Part shown: positions 7,389 through 14,009 of the stretch, in pieces
Layout: each line of letters opens with the position of its first letter
Numbering within the stretch: position 1 is the stretch's first letter
Source: Campylobacterales bacterium
Lineage (GTDB): Bacteria; Campylobacterota; Campylobacteria; Campylobacterales; QNZT01
Length of the DNA stretch: 20,019 bases
Reading direction: 5' to 3'
Assembly: GCA_027056215.1 (NCBI GenBank)
Contig: JALULO010000275.1
Location: 1 to 20,019 of the forward strand
The notes under the pieces: model-generated
Told to the model about the DNA's origin: nothing
What the model saw: the letters and a program-made list of their open reading frames with translations, nothing else
Databases searched by the model: none
Translations under genes and position numbers: made by a program

Positions 7389-8579
7389 TTAACGTTTATT
7401 ATACCCAGCATTGACTTTTAGTTCAAGTCCAAATCTGTAAAATCTTGTGATGAGCTTTTTCAAAATATAAGCGAGATAACCTTCGACTTTAATTTTGTTA
7501 TATAGCATCCCTAGTGCATATTTTCCTCCCAGCGCGATAAAAACACCATCTATTTTGGTCTCAAAGGGTTTAAGTGGTTGGTCTTGTTCACTTTTTTCAA
7601 TGCTTTTTGCTACATACAGAGCACTTTTTTCAGCTATCTGTGCAGTGGGAGGGAGGATGTTTGATTGTTGGTCTGTGATTTGTGTACAGTCACCGATGGC
7701 AAACAGGTTTTCATAGTTTTCTACCATGAGCATGCTATTTGGGATAATTTGTCCGATTTTGTTTTTAGGTGTATCCATAGTTGCAATCAAATTGGCTGCT
7801 TTGATGCCGGCGGTAAAAATGATAAAATCAAAATCCATTTTTGTCTGGTCTTTGAATGTGATTTGTCTTTGTGTGATTTGAGAAATAAAGGCATTGGTGT
7901 ATATAGCGATTCCAAGTTTTTTGAGTCTTTTAGTACTTTTTTGAATCAGGTAGGCGTGCATGCCTGGCAGTACGGTGGGTGCTGCATCGATAAGAGATAT
8001 CTTTAAATTATGACTGCACTGTGCAAGGATTTTTTCATAGCGTTTGAGTGTATATGCCATTTCGGCAGCTATTTCTACACCGCTAAGTCCTGCTCCTGCG
8101 ATGGCAATGTGTAAATCTCCTGAGCGTTTAAATTTTTTATTTTGTAGTTTATCTGAAAGTCTTTTCTCAAAAGCTTGTCTAAAAGCAAATGCTCTTTGGA
8201 TATCTTTGACACCGTGGGTGTGTTCTTTGAGACCTTCTATAAAGGAAAAAAAGTTTGTTTTTGCTCCCACTGCTAAAATAGCATAATCATAACAGAGAGA
8301 TTCCCCCGATGTGAGAATCACTTTTTTGCTAGTTTCTATATGTGTGACTTCTGATTGTATAAATGTGATATTTGTACCAAGCCCTTTGGTAAAACTCTCT
8401 AGATCTATAGCAATATCTGACATATCGAATCGTCCGGCTATATAGCCATATACCTCTGTTTGCATATAGTGATAGGGATTTTTGTCTATAAGTGTGATGT
8501 GAAAGTTTTTATTTTTACATAGATGTTCTGCTGCCCTGAGTCCACCATAGCCTGCACCGATGATTATTATTTGCTTCAT
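7389..8579 (-). CDS. ndh: Type II NADH:quinone oxidoreductase (NDH-2) / FAD-dependent pyridine nucleotide-disulphide oxidoreductase
   Basis: 396 residues. The first dinucleotide fold, IIIIGAGYGGLRAAEHL (4-20), binds FAD. The second, IAIAGAGLSGVEIAAEM (158-174), binds NAD(P)H. FAIGDCTQI (293-301) is the conserved FAD ribityl-contact motif, and PPTAQIAEKSA (310-320) is the region that lines the quinone pocket in NDH-2 enzymes. The C-terminal basic, amphipathic segment (about 366-383) would hold it on the membrane surface. NDH-2 transfers electrons from NADH to quinone without proton pumping. Sulfide:quinone oxidoreductase is less likely because the spaced active-site cysteines are not evident. 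It is the first gene of a two-gene minus-strand unit with the globin sensor. The ribosome site is weak (AAAGAAG). Confidence 0.82.
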   Translation of the reverse strand: MKQIIIIGAGYGGLRAAEHLCKNKNFHITLIDKNPYHYMQTEVYGYIAGRFDMSDIAIDLESFTKGLGTNITFIQSEVTHIETSKKVILTSGESLCYDYAILAVGAKTNFFSFIEGLKEHTHGVKDIQRAFAFRQAFEKRLSDKLQNKKFKRSGDLHIAIAGAGLSGVEIAAEMAYTLKRYEKILAQCSHNLKISLIDAAPTVLPGMHAYLIQKSTKRLKKLGIAIYTNAFISQITQRQITFKDQTKMDFDFIIFTAGIKAANLIATMDTPKNKIGQIIPNSMLMVENYENLFAIGDCTQITDQQSNILPPTAQIAEKSALYVAKSIEKSEQDQPLKPFETKIDGVFIALGGKYALGMLYNKIKVEGYLAYILKKLITRFYRFGLELKVNAGYNKR

Positions 8580-8710
8580 GTTTGATACTTCTTTTTGTTT
8601 TTATATGTGTATTAATCTTATGGTACAATCGACACAGTCGTTTTTCTGTATAATCATGGTTTTTATGACTATGCTAAATAAGATAAAAATGACTTAAGAG
8701 CACCTTATAA

Positions 8711-8752
8711 TTGATGAAAGTCAATGAAATTTTTTTCAAATAAGACTATAGT
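8711..8752 (+). promoter_or_regulatory. FNR/CRP-type box plus -10 for the CopD-like gene
   Basis: TTGATGAAAGTCAA (8711-8724) is followed by TATAGT at 8747-8752. The spacing is identical to that at the nirDL-type promoter, with the box centre 41.5 bases before a predicted start near 8759. The leader is then about 20 bases and includes the GAGG ribosome site. Confidence 0.7.
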
Positions 8753-8778
8753 GTTTTGCTAGATAAATGAGGATTGTA

Positions 8779-9225
8779 ATGTACGGAATTGTTATGTTTA
8801 CACATATAGTGGCGGCTTCAACATGGATCGGTGGATCGATGTTGTTGTTTGCTTTGGGGATTTTTATGCGGGACAAAGAGGCTCAAAAAGTCGTCTATTT
8901 TTATATCGGTCCTATTTATGGCTATTTTGAGTCAGTTGTTTTGGCTGTATTGTTGATAACGGGTAGCTATATGTATGTTGTTAATGGTTTTCATGATAAT
9001 CCCGACAAATTTACGTATCAATTGGGTTTTTATATGCATATCAAAGTGGCGCTTGTAGCGTTGATAACGATTGCTACAAGCATCCATATGTATGTCTCTT
9101 TAAAAACAAACGGTAGGGATAAAACACTCAAAGAGAAGTTACTTGCCCGTGGGACATCGTTATTTATATTTGTGTTAAATTTCGTGATCTTATGGTTTGC
9201 GATACAGATAAGATCTATACTTTAA
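8779..9225 (+). CDS. Four-helix membrane protein, CopD/DUF2269-like
   Basis: 148 residues from the ATG at 8779, chosen because GAGG lies 6 bases upstream. An in-frame ATG at 8767 has no ribosome site. The protein has four hydrophobic helices (about 4-28, 45-68, 86-106, 125-146). Single histidines fall inside or near the helices (His9 in FTHIVAASTWIGG, His87, His103), an arrangement seen in CopD-like and HemJ-like proteins that bind haem or copper. The N-terminal 'H-I-.-A-.-.-.-W-.-G' pattern is the strongest hint. Function is not assignable; a haem-binding redox or copper-related role is inference. Its promoter carries the same FNR/CRP-type box as the peroxidase and siroheme decarboxylase genes. 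It ends 2 bases from the convergent M15-like gene. Confidence 0.7.
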   Translation: MYGIVMFTHIVAASTWIGGSMLLFALGIFMRDKEAQKVVYFYIGPIYGYFESVVLAVLLITGSYMYVVNGFHDNPDKFTYQLGFYMHIKVALVALITIATSIHMYVSLKTNGRDKTLKEKLLARGTSLFIFVLNFVILWFAIQIRSIL

Positions 9226-9227
9226 CA

Positions 9228-9773
9228 TTATCCGTGTGACCAGTAACGAATCGGTCCTGTATCGATATGCATAAATCCTGATCTAGGGTAGTATCCTACA
9301 CCTCCGCGTCGTAAGAAGTGTGCTAACTTTCTAAGATCTTTAAGTTCTGTTCCCGGTAGATTTATATCGATCGCTCTGGCTTTGAGATGAAAACTGTTTT
9401 TTGCAACACCTTCTGTATTTCTTCTAAGCATTGCATTTGTTTTGGGTGATCTGTAACCTGATATCACTTTAAAAGGTTTGTTTGTATCACGAATAAGTTG
9501 TATAGCGTACAGTAGATCTAAAAGTTTAACATCCATTTTTTGTACATCGCCGGTTCTGTAGTCACGTAAAAAATGGTTGATTTTATCGAGTTCAGAAGTT
9601 ACAAAATGGTCTTTTGCCCAGTAAGTAGCTCTAAGATGCTCACCCGTGTGAATGTTATAAAATTTGATTTTACGATCTACTGGAAGTCTGTATGCAAAAA
9701 GTTCATATGGACTTAGCGTCAATCCAGCTGTCGCGACAATACTCTTTCTCAAAAATTCTCTTCGATCAAGCAT
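9228..9773 (-). CDS. Tat-exported DUF882/YcbK-like M15 peptidase-fold protein
   Basis: 181 residues starting MLDRREFLRK, a twin-arginine signal (RREFLR followed by a hydrophobic stretch to about 27), so it is exported folded. The body has the DUF882/YcbK pattern of the M15A (D-Ala-D-Ala carboxypeptidase-like) fold: FKVISGYRSPKTNAML (101-116), SFHLKARAIDI (127-137) with zinc ligands His129 and Asp136, and FMHIDTG (167-173) with His169. These proteins act on, or bind, murein peptides in the periplasm. In Escherichia coli the relative YcbK (MepK) is a murein endopeptidase. The zinc ligands are intact, so activity is plausible. It is a stand-alone gene with its own upstream region of about 135 bases. 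Confidence 0.88.
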   Translation of the reverse strand: MLDRREFLRKSIVATAGLTLSPYELFAYRLPVDRKIKFYNIHTGEHLRATYWAKDHFVTSELDKINHFLRDYRTGDVQKMDVKLLDLLYAIQLIRDTNKPFKVISGYRSPKTNAMLRRNTEGVAKNSFHLKARAIDINLPGTELKDLRKLAHFLRRGGVGYYPRSGFMHIDTGPIRYWSHG

Positions 9774-9868
9774 ATTTTGTTCCCTTATCTATGGTGATTA
9801 TAGGAGCTAAATCGGCTATATTTCAAATAGCTTTAATTTTTTTGGAAAATAGATGAATTGTTTGTGTT

Positions 9869-9898
9869 ATATCTGCCAAAAAATGGCAGATATTTTTT
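9869..9898 (+). terminator. Terminator-like hairpin with its U-tract on the plus strand
   Basis: ATATCTGCCA (9869-9878) and TGGCAGATAT (9884-9893) pair perfectly around AAAAA and are followed by TTTTT (9894-9898) on the plus strand. Both flanking genes run on the minus strand, where the stem is preceded by A's and not followed by a U-run. It is a clear hairpin, but its best terminator orientation faces away from the aminotransferase transcript. Confidence 0.65.
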
Positions 9899-9909
9899 AA
9901 GAGGTAAAG

Positions 9910-11076
9910 TTATTTATATGTTTTACAAAATTCTATAATTCTTTTGACACCTTCTTTGATATTTTCTTCTGAAGTTGCGAAGGAAAATCTAAAATATCCC
10001 TCACTTCCAAATCCAATACCCGGTACAACAGCAATACCTTTATCGGCAAGTAAATCTTTACAAAATTGCATAGAGTCACTTGAAACATTTTTGATATTGA
10101 TAAAGAGGTAAAAAGCACCGGCAGGGGAAAGTACAGAGAGGTGTTCACTTTCATTGAAAAGTGTTACGGCAAGGTCTCTTCGTTTTTGAAATGCTTGACG
10201 CATCATCTCTATTTCTTCATCTGCTCTGCCGTCAAGTCCTGCAATAGCAGCTTTTTGAGTGATAGAGTTGATATTTGACGTACTTTGTGACTGGAGTTTT
10301 TTCATCGCTGCGATAAGTTCATCGTTAGGTGAAGCGAGATATCCAAAACGCCATCCTGTCATCGCCACTGATTTGCTAAGACCGTTTACTGTTACAGTGC
10401 GTTGAAACATGTCATCATTGATACTTGCGACTGCTGTAAACTCTCCATCGTAGATTAGTTTTTCATACATCTCATCTGAAACAACAGTGATATTTGTACT
10501 TTTAAGTACATCTGAGAGTGCTTCAAGCTCTTCTCTTGTATACACTGCCCCAGTTGGGTTGGATGGTGTGGTTAAAATCAACATTTTGGTTTTTGGGGTG
10601 ATCGCTGCTTTTAGTTTCTGGGGTGTGATTTTAAATCCATCTGTATCTTCTGTTTCGATAATCACCGATTTACCACCACTATATGTAACAAGTTCAGGGT
10701 ACGTTACCCAGTATGGGCTAGGGATGATAACTTCATCACCTTCATCTATAAGTGCTTGTGTGAGATTAAAGAGTGAGTGTTTTGCACCGTTGCTTGCGAT
10801 GATTTGCGATGGTTTATATTCTAGGTTATTGTCCCTTTTGAGTTTGTCAGCGATAGCTTGAAGAAGTTCTGGTATCCCTGGAACAGCTGTATAACGTGTA
10901 AAATCTTCATTGATCGCTTTGATAGCTTCATCTTTTATCACTTGTGGTGTACCAAAGTCAGGTTCACCTGCTGAAAAACTGATAACATCTTTTCCCTCAG
11001 CTTTGAGTTCGCCTGCAAGTGTAGAGATAGCGATTGTTAAAGATGTGGAAAGAGAATTGATTCTTTTGGTTAGCAT
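9910..11076 (-). CDS. aspC: Aspartate aminotransferase, class I/II fold type I, PLP-dependent
   Basis: 388 residues, the usual length for the family, with an AAGGG ribosome site. Motifs in order: FSAGEPDFGTP (34-44), SNGAKHSLFNL (95-105, phosphate-binding loop), PSPYWVTYPE (119-128, stacking aromatic), TTPSNPTGAVY (169-179, Asn173), VVSDEMYEKL (198-207, Asp201 and Tyr204), VNGLSKSVAMTGWRFGY (230-246, PLP Schiff-base Lys235 and phosphate-binding Arg243), and YFRFSFA (361-367, substrate carboxylate Arg363). It exchanges the amino group between aspartate and 2-oxoglutarate in the cytoplasm; enzymes of this subgroup may also use prephenate. It has its own promoter overlapping a hairpin (11083-11118) that probably terminates the upstream hsp20-thioredoxin unit. 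Confidence 0.92.
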   Translation of the reverse strand: MLTKRINSLSTSLTIAISTLAGELKAEGKDVISFSAGEPDFGTPQVIKDEAIKAINEDFTRYTAVPGIPELLQAIADKLKRDNNLEYKPSQIIASNGAKHSLFNLTQALIDEGDEVIIPSPYWVTYPELVTYSGGKSVIIETEDTDGFKITPQKLKAAITPKTKMLILTTPSNPTGAVYTREELEALSDVLKSTNITVVSDEMYEKLIYDGEFTAVASINDDMFQRTVTVNGLSKSVAMTGWRFGYLASPNDELIAAMKKLQSQSTSNINSITQKAAIAGLDGRADEEIEMMRQAFQKRRDLAVTLFNESEHLSVLSPAGAFYLFINIKNVSSDSMQFCKDLLADKGIAVVPGIGFGSEGYFRFSFATSEENIKEGVKRIIEFCKTYK

Positions 11077-11082
11077 AAAAAA

Positions 11083-11118
11083 CCCTTATTTTTTTAATCA
11101 GATTATAACAAATAAGGG
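11083..11118 (-). promoter_or_regulatory. Overlapping terminator, extended -10 promoter and ribosome site before aspC
   Basis: On the minus strand CCCTTATTT (complement of 11110-11118) pairs with AAATAAGGG (complement of 11083-11091), followed by TTTTTT, which is a terminator for transcripts arriving from the thioredoxin gene. The loop contains TGTTATAAT (complement of 11102-11110, its first bases reaching into the stem), an extended -10 that would start aspC transcripts inside the hairpin. The 3' arm carries the AAGGG ribosome site. Confidence 0.6.
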
Positions 11119-11136
11119 GGTAAAAGAGGCTTAAAT

Positions 11137-11469
11137 CTATGATGTCATGAGTTCATACGGGCGTTGTATCTTTTGTATCAATAGCGAAACACTGACATTT
11201 CTGGATTCTCTGGCAAACTCTTTACCAGCAAGATAGACCAATATCGTAGGAACAGAAAATATCTGCAAATTTGCCGGAATCTGTGGTGTTTTTGATGAAT
11301 CGATAAAGAGTTGTTTAATTTTGGGAAAATGTGTATCAAATGCTACTTTTATCTTTGGTTTGAGAGCATGACAAACGTTGCAAGTAGGGGTAGAAAAATA
11401 GACTAAAACCCCGACCTCCTCAGATATCAAGTTTTCAAGAGATTCAATCGTTTTGATATCATTTCGCAT
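11137..11469 (-). CDS. Thioredoxin-family protein
   Basis: 110 residues with no signal peptide, so cytoplasmic. VLVYFSTPTCNVCHALKP (21-38) holds the CNVC redox pair (Cys30, Cys33), and FSVPTILVYLAGKE (71-84) contains the cis-proline (Pro74) characteristic of thioredoxins. The active site is CNVC, not the classical CGPC, so it is a divergent member whose partner is unknown. An AAAGG ribosome site lies inside the end of the upstream Hsp20-like gene, and the two frames are 1 base apart, so they are co-transcribed and probably coupled. Confidence 0.87.
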   Translation of the reverse strand: MRNDIKTIESLENLISEEVGVLVYFSTPTCNVCHALKPKIKVAFDTHFPKIKQLFIDSSKTPQIPANLQIFSVPTILVYLAGKEFARESRNVSVSLLIQKIQRPYELMTS

Positions 11470-11470
11470 A

Positions 11471-12205
11471 TTATGCCTTTAGTTTTGGTATGGAGATCTC
11501 TAAAAGACCATCTTTATAGTTTGTTTTGAGATTTTGTACATCGGCATCTTTTGGAATGGCGATAAAAATTTGTTGTTTATTATGTACTTCTTTTTTGACA
11601 ACGATACCGTTTTCTTGGCGATCTTCATGGTAAACATGATTGATCACAATATGTATAAAACCTCTTTTAACTTGCACATCTACAGCACTTTTGGCATTGT
11701 CCGGAACAGCTGTTTGCAGATAGTAATGATCTCCTTTGTCACTAAACTGTTGCATCTTTGGTAAATTAAAATTTTTAAACAATCCTTTTAGAAAGTCGTC
11801 ATCTTGAGAAGATTTTTGTAACTCCTGAGTCATTTGCAACATTTCTTTTTGAAAATCTTGCATACCAGACTGGAGTTGCTCTTGTATTTGGCTGATATTT
11901 TTTTGTATCTCATGTTTGACTTTCGGATTTCCAAATATATCGTTAAACAGTTTGTTTAAATCACCTTTTAGCTTTTTCTCATCAACCAGTGGTTCTTGTT
12001 GTGGTGTTATATGTGAAGTTGCTTGTGAAGCCACCGCTTTTGTTTGTTTTTTTGGTGGTATGACACTTTTGTCTATACTGACCGTGATCTTTGGTTGGGG
12101 TGCTTTCTCTTTGATCTGTGCATCTTTTTTCCCTAAAAGATAAGCCTGATATCCGATGATACCGACAAGAATCATGCCGATAATGGCGATAAGATTTTTA
12201 TTCAT
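11471..12205 (-). CDS. Membrane-anchored small heat-shock (Hsp20/alpha-crystallin) family protein
   Basis: 244 residues from the ATG at 12203-12205, chosen for the AGGAGA site 7 bases upstream; the frame is open 13 codons further but without a ribosome site. Residues 5-24 are a membrane helix. About 75-135 is Gln/Glu/Lys-rich and looks like a coiled coil (ISQIQEQLQSGMQDFQKEMLQ). The C-terminal 90 residues (about 155-244) match the alpha-crystallin domain, with DNAKSAVDVQVKRGFIHIVI and the closing DGLLEISIPK (232-241), but without the usual soluble N-terminal arm or an IXI tail. Hsp20 proteins hold unfolding clients. The anchor would place the chaperone domain in the periplasm or at the inner membrane. 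It leads a two-gene unit with a thioredoxin. Confidence 0.82.
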   Translation of the reverse strand: MNKNLIAIIGMILVGIIGYQAYLLGKKDAQIKEKAPQPKITVSIDKSVIPPKKQTKAVASQATSHITPQQEPLVDEKKLKGDLNKLFNDIFGNPKVKHEIQKNISQIQEQLQSGMQDFQKEMLQMTQELQKSSQDDDFLKGLFKNFNLPKMQQFSDKGDHYYLQTAVPDNAKSAVDVQVKRGFIHIVINHVYHEDRQENGIVVKKEVHNKQQIFIAIPKDADVQNLKTNYKDGLLEISIPKLKA

Positions 12206-12357
12206 AGATATTCTCCTATTATAATATATGGATTTATAATACATGAAAAAGGTTAATGATATCTTTGAAAAGGTAAATCGTGGTTCTTATATTGAGAACA
12301 GTATCTTCTTTGGAAAATATTTAGACATTTAGTTGGTGCGGTAATAATGTTGAGATA

Positions 12358-12366
12358 TGTTATACT
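12358..12366 (+). promoter_or_regulatory. Extended -10 promoter element for the CCA-adding enzyme gene
   Basis: TGTTATACT is a good extended -10 (TG-N-TATACT), giving a start near 12373. It lies inside the longest possible open frame, which supports the downstream ATG at 12395 as the real start. Confidence 0.5.
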
Positions 12367-12394
12367 TTTAGGATCATCAATAAAAGTAGAAAGC

Positions 12395-13654
12395 ATGAAG
12401 TTACCGAAAATCTTACATACTATTTCATCTGAACTTGCCACCCATCAAGCACGGGCTATTGTTGTGGGAGGAAGTGTGCGAGATTATTTTTTGCATATTG
12501 GGGCGAAAGATTATGATATCGAAGTATTTGGATTGGGTAGGTTAGAAACGTTGGAAAATATCTTGCAACACTATGGAAAAGTGAAACTGGTTGGGAAAAG
12601 TTTTGGTGTTTTAAAATTTTTGTATCGCAACGAGGAGTATGATTTTTCTTTTCCTAGAAGTGAACGTAAAGTTGCTATGGGGCATAAAGGGTTTGATGTC
12701 TCTATCGATGGTTCTATGAGCTTTAAAGAAGCGGCAAAGCGTCGGGATTTTACGATCAATGCTATGGGATTTGATATCCAAAAGCAAACGTTTCTTGATC
12801 CTTTTGGCGGACGGGAAGATTTAGAACAAAAGATATTGAGACATATAAACGATGAAACATTTGTAGAAGATCCTTTGCGGGTATATCGAGGGGTTCAGTT
12901 TTGTGCTAGATTTGGTTTGACGATGGATGTGAGAACAAAAGCGTTATGTTCTAAGATGATAGAAGAGGGTGCTTTAGAGGAGTTACCCAAAGAACGTTTG
13001 TTTGAAGAGATCAAAAAGCTGCTTTTAAAGGCAGATAAGCCTTCTATTGGATGGATATTACTTAAAGAGTTGGGTGCTTTGAAATCCTTTCCTGAGTTAG
13101 ATAGCTTATCACAAAGTCAGTGGGTGAGTACCATGAAACGTTTAGATCTGATGGTTGGTATCCGAAAAGATCTTCCAAACGAAAGTTTAACTCTCATGTT
13201 AAGTGCCCTCTGTCTTGATTTGGGGGAACTACAAAGTAGAGAATTTCTCATGCGTTTAACCGCTGAGGTAAAACTGGTTACATCTGTATGCTCTTTGCTA
13301 CCCCACTATAGATATATATTTGATATCTACAAAAGTGATGAAAGTAGTGCTAAGATACGCAAACTCTCGACAAAGGTTAAGATTGAAGATTTGGTATTGT
13401 TGGCAAAAGCAGATATGGGTGCTTTAGGCAAAGATGGATCATGGTGTGACAGGTTATGGAGTGATGCAAAAGATTTAGGTGTACTTCAAAGTTCTCCAGA
13501 GCCATTTTTACAGGGGAGAGATCTCGTGAGGGAATTTGGTTTAGAACCTTCACCTAAGTTTAAAGAGATTTTAGACAAAGTATACATGATGCAACTTGAG
13601 GGGAAAATCACAACAAAACAAGAAGCATTAGATTATATCAAAGGAATTTTATGA
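12395..13654 (+). CDS. cca: CCA tRNA nucleotidyltransferase / poly(A) polymerase family (class II)
   Basis: 419 residues from the ATG at 12395. An upstream in-frame ATG at 12347 lies before the predicted promoter element. Motifs of the class II nucleotidyltransferase head: IVVGGSVRD (22-30), KDYDIEVFGL (38-47) with the metal-binding Asp39 and Asp41, KRRDFTINAMGFD (115-127), DPFGGREDLEQKILRHI (135-151) and EDPLRVYRGVQFCARF (158-173). The C-terminal half is helical and includes KADMGALGKDG. The enzyme adds or repairs the 3' CCA of tRNAs; distinguishing it from poly(A) polymerase by eye is unsafe, but CCA addition is the essential role expected when only one such gene is present. It overlaps the next small gene by ATGA. 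Confidence 0.87.
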   Translation: MKLPKILHTISSELATHQARAIVVGGSVRDYFLHIGAKDYDIEVFGLGRLETLENILQHYGKVKLVGKSFGVLKFLYRNEEYDFSFPRSERKVAMGHKGFDVSIDGSMSFKEAAKRRDFTINAMGFDIQKQTFLDPFGGREDLEQKILRHINDETFVEDPLRVYRGVQFCARFGLTMDVRTKALCSKMIEEGALEELPKERLFEEIKKLLLKADKPSIGWILLKELGALKSFPELDSLSQSQWVSTMKRLDLMVGIRKDLPNESLTLMLSALCLDLGELQSREFLMRLTAEVKLVTSVCSLLPHYRYIFDIYKSDESSAKIRKLSTKVKIEDLVLLAKADMGALGKDGSWCDRLWSDAKDLGVLQSSPEPFLQGRDLVREFGLEPSPKFKEILDKVYMMQLEGKITTKQEALDYIKGIL

Positions 13655-13788
13655 AAAAGAAACTACCATTATATTTATTGATAGCATTTATTGTTGCCAA
13701 TATTCTTTATATGTTTATCGCACCTCTTATGATTATGGATAAAATCAAAAAAGATACGACAAAAATCACACATGAGAGAGGAAAATAG
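13651..13788 (+). CDS. 45-residue single-pass membrane peptide coupled to the CCA enzyme
   Basis: A short frame starting at the ATGA overlap with the preceding stop codon, with AAGGA 5 bases upstream. It encodes MKKKLPLYLL..., a basic start, a hydrophobic helix (about 5-28), then a charged tail ending HERGK. The overlap, ribosome site and membrane-peptide composition make it a believable gene. No function is assignable. Confidence 0.6.
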   Translation: MKKKLPLYLLIAFIVANILYMFIAPLMIMDKIKKDTTKITHERGK

Positions 13789-13799
13789 GAAGATTTGAT

Positions 13800-14009
13800 T
13801 TAAAATTCAAATCCACCGCTTTGTCCTTTGTTCATACTTTGATAAACAGAGTTAACATAAGATTTACGTGTTGCACATCCTATAACTTCTTTACAGAGCA
13901 TGCAACTTTTTATCTTATGTTTTTTTTGACATGCTTGTAATATCTCTTGTTGTTCTTGTAGTTTTGCTTTAAAGAGGTTGATCTCTTTTTGTTCTTTAAT
14001 CGTTGGCAT
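13800..14009 (-). CDS. Small Cys-rich coiled-coil protein downstream of fbp
   Basis: 69 residues from the ATG at 14007-14009. The alternative ATG two codons upstream directly abuts the AAGGA site, whereas this one has 6-base spacing. The first half is a Lys/Glu/Gln-rich helix (TIKEQKEINLFKAKLQEQQE). The second half has four cysteines in a C-x8-C-x2-C-x5-C pattern (CQKKHKIKSCMLCKEVIGC), which could bind zinc or an Fe-S cluster. The end is Gly-rich. The start lies inside the 3' end of fbp, so the two genes overlap by 14 bases and are translated from one message. I do not know the family by name. Confidence 0.72.
   Translation of the reverse strand: MPTIKEQKEINLFKAKLQEQQEILQACQKKHKIKSCMLCKEVIGCATRKSYVNSVYQSMNKGQSGGFEF

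Noticed and set aside
7495..8286. Several plus-strand frames antisense to the NDH-2 gene
   Set aside because: Shadow frames of a conserved enzyme; no ribosome sites and no recognisable protein features.
10487..10861. Open frame on the plus strand inside the aminotransferase gene
   Set aside because: It is antisense to a clearly coding gene with all catalytic motifs, is Ser/Val-rich in the way expected of a reversed frame, and has no ribosome site.
12283..12299. GTTCT-N7-AGAAC dyad as a heat-shock operator for the Hsp20 gene
   Set aside because: Arms of only 5 bp, no match to the CIRCE sequence (TTAGCACTC-N9-GAGTGCTAA), and an unclear position relative to any promoter.
12347..12394. Upstream start for the CCA-adding enzyme
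   Set aside because: No ribosome site, and the extended -10 TGTTATACT lies inside this stretch.
13792..13813. Inverted repeat GATTTGA/TCAAATC as a terminator between convergent genes
   Set aside because: AT-only loop, short stem, no T-run, and one arm is inside the coding end of the small Cys protein; too weak to call.
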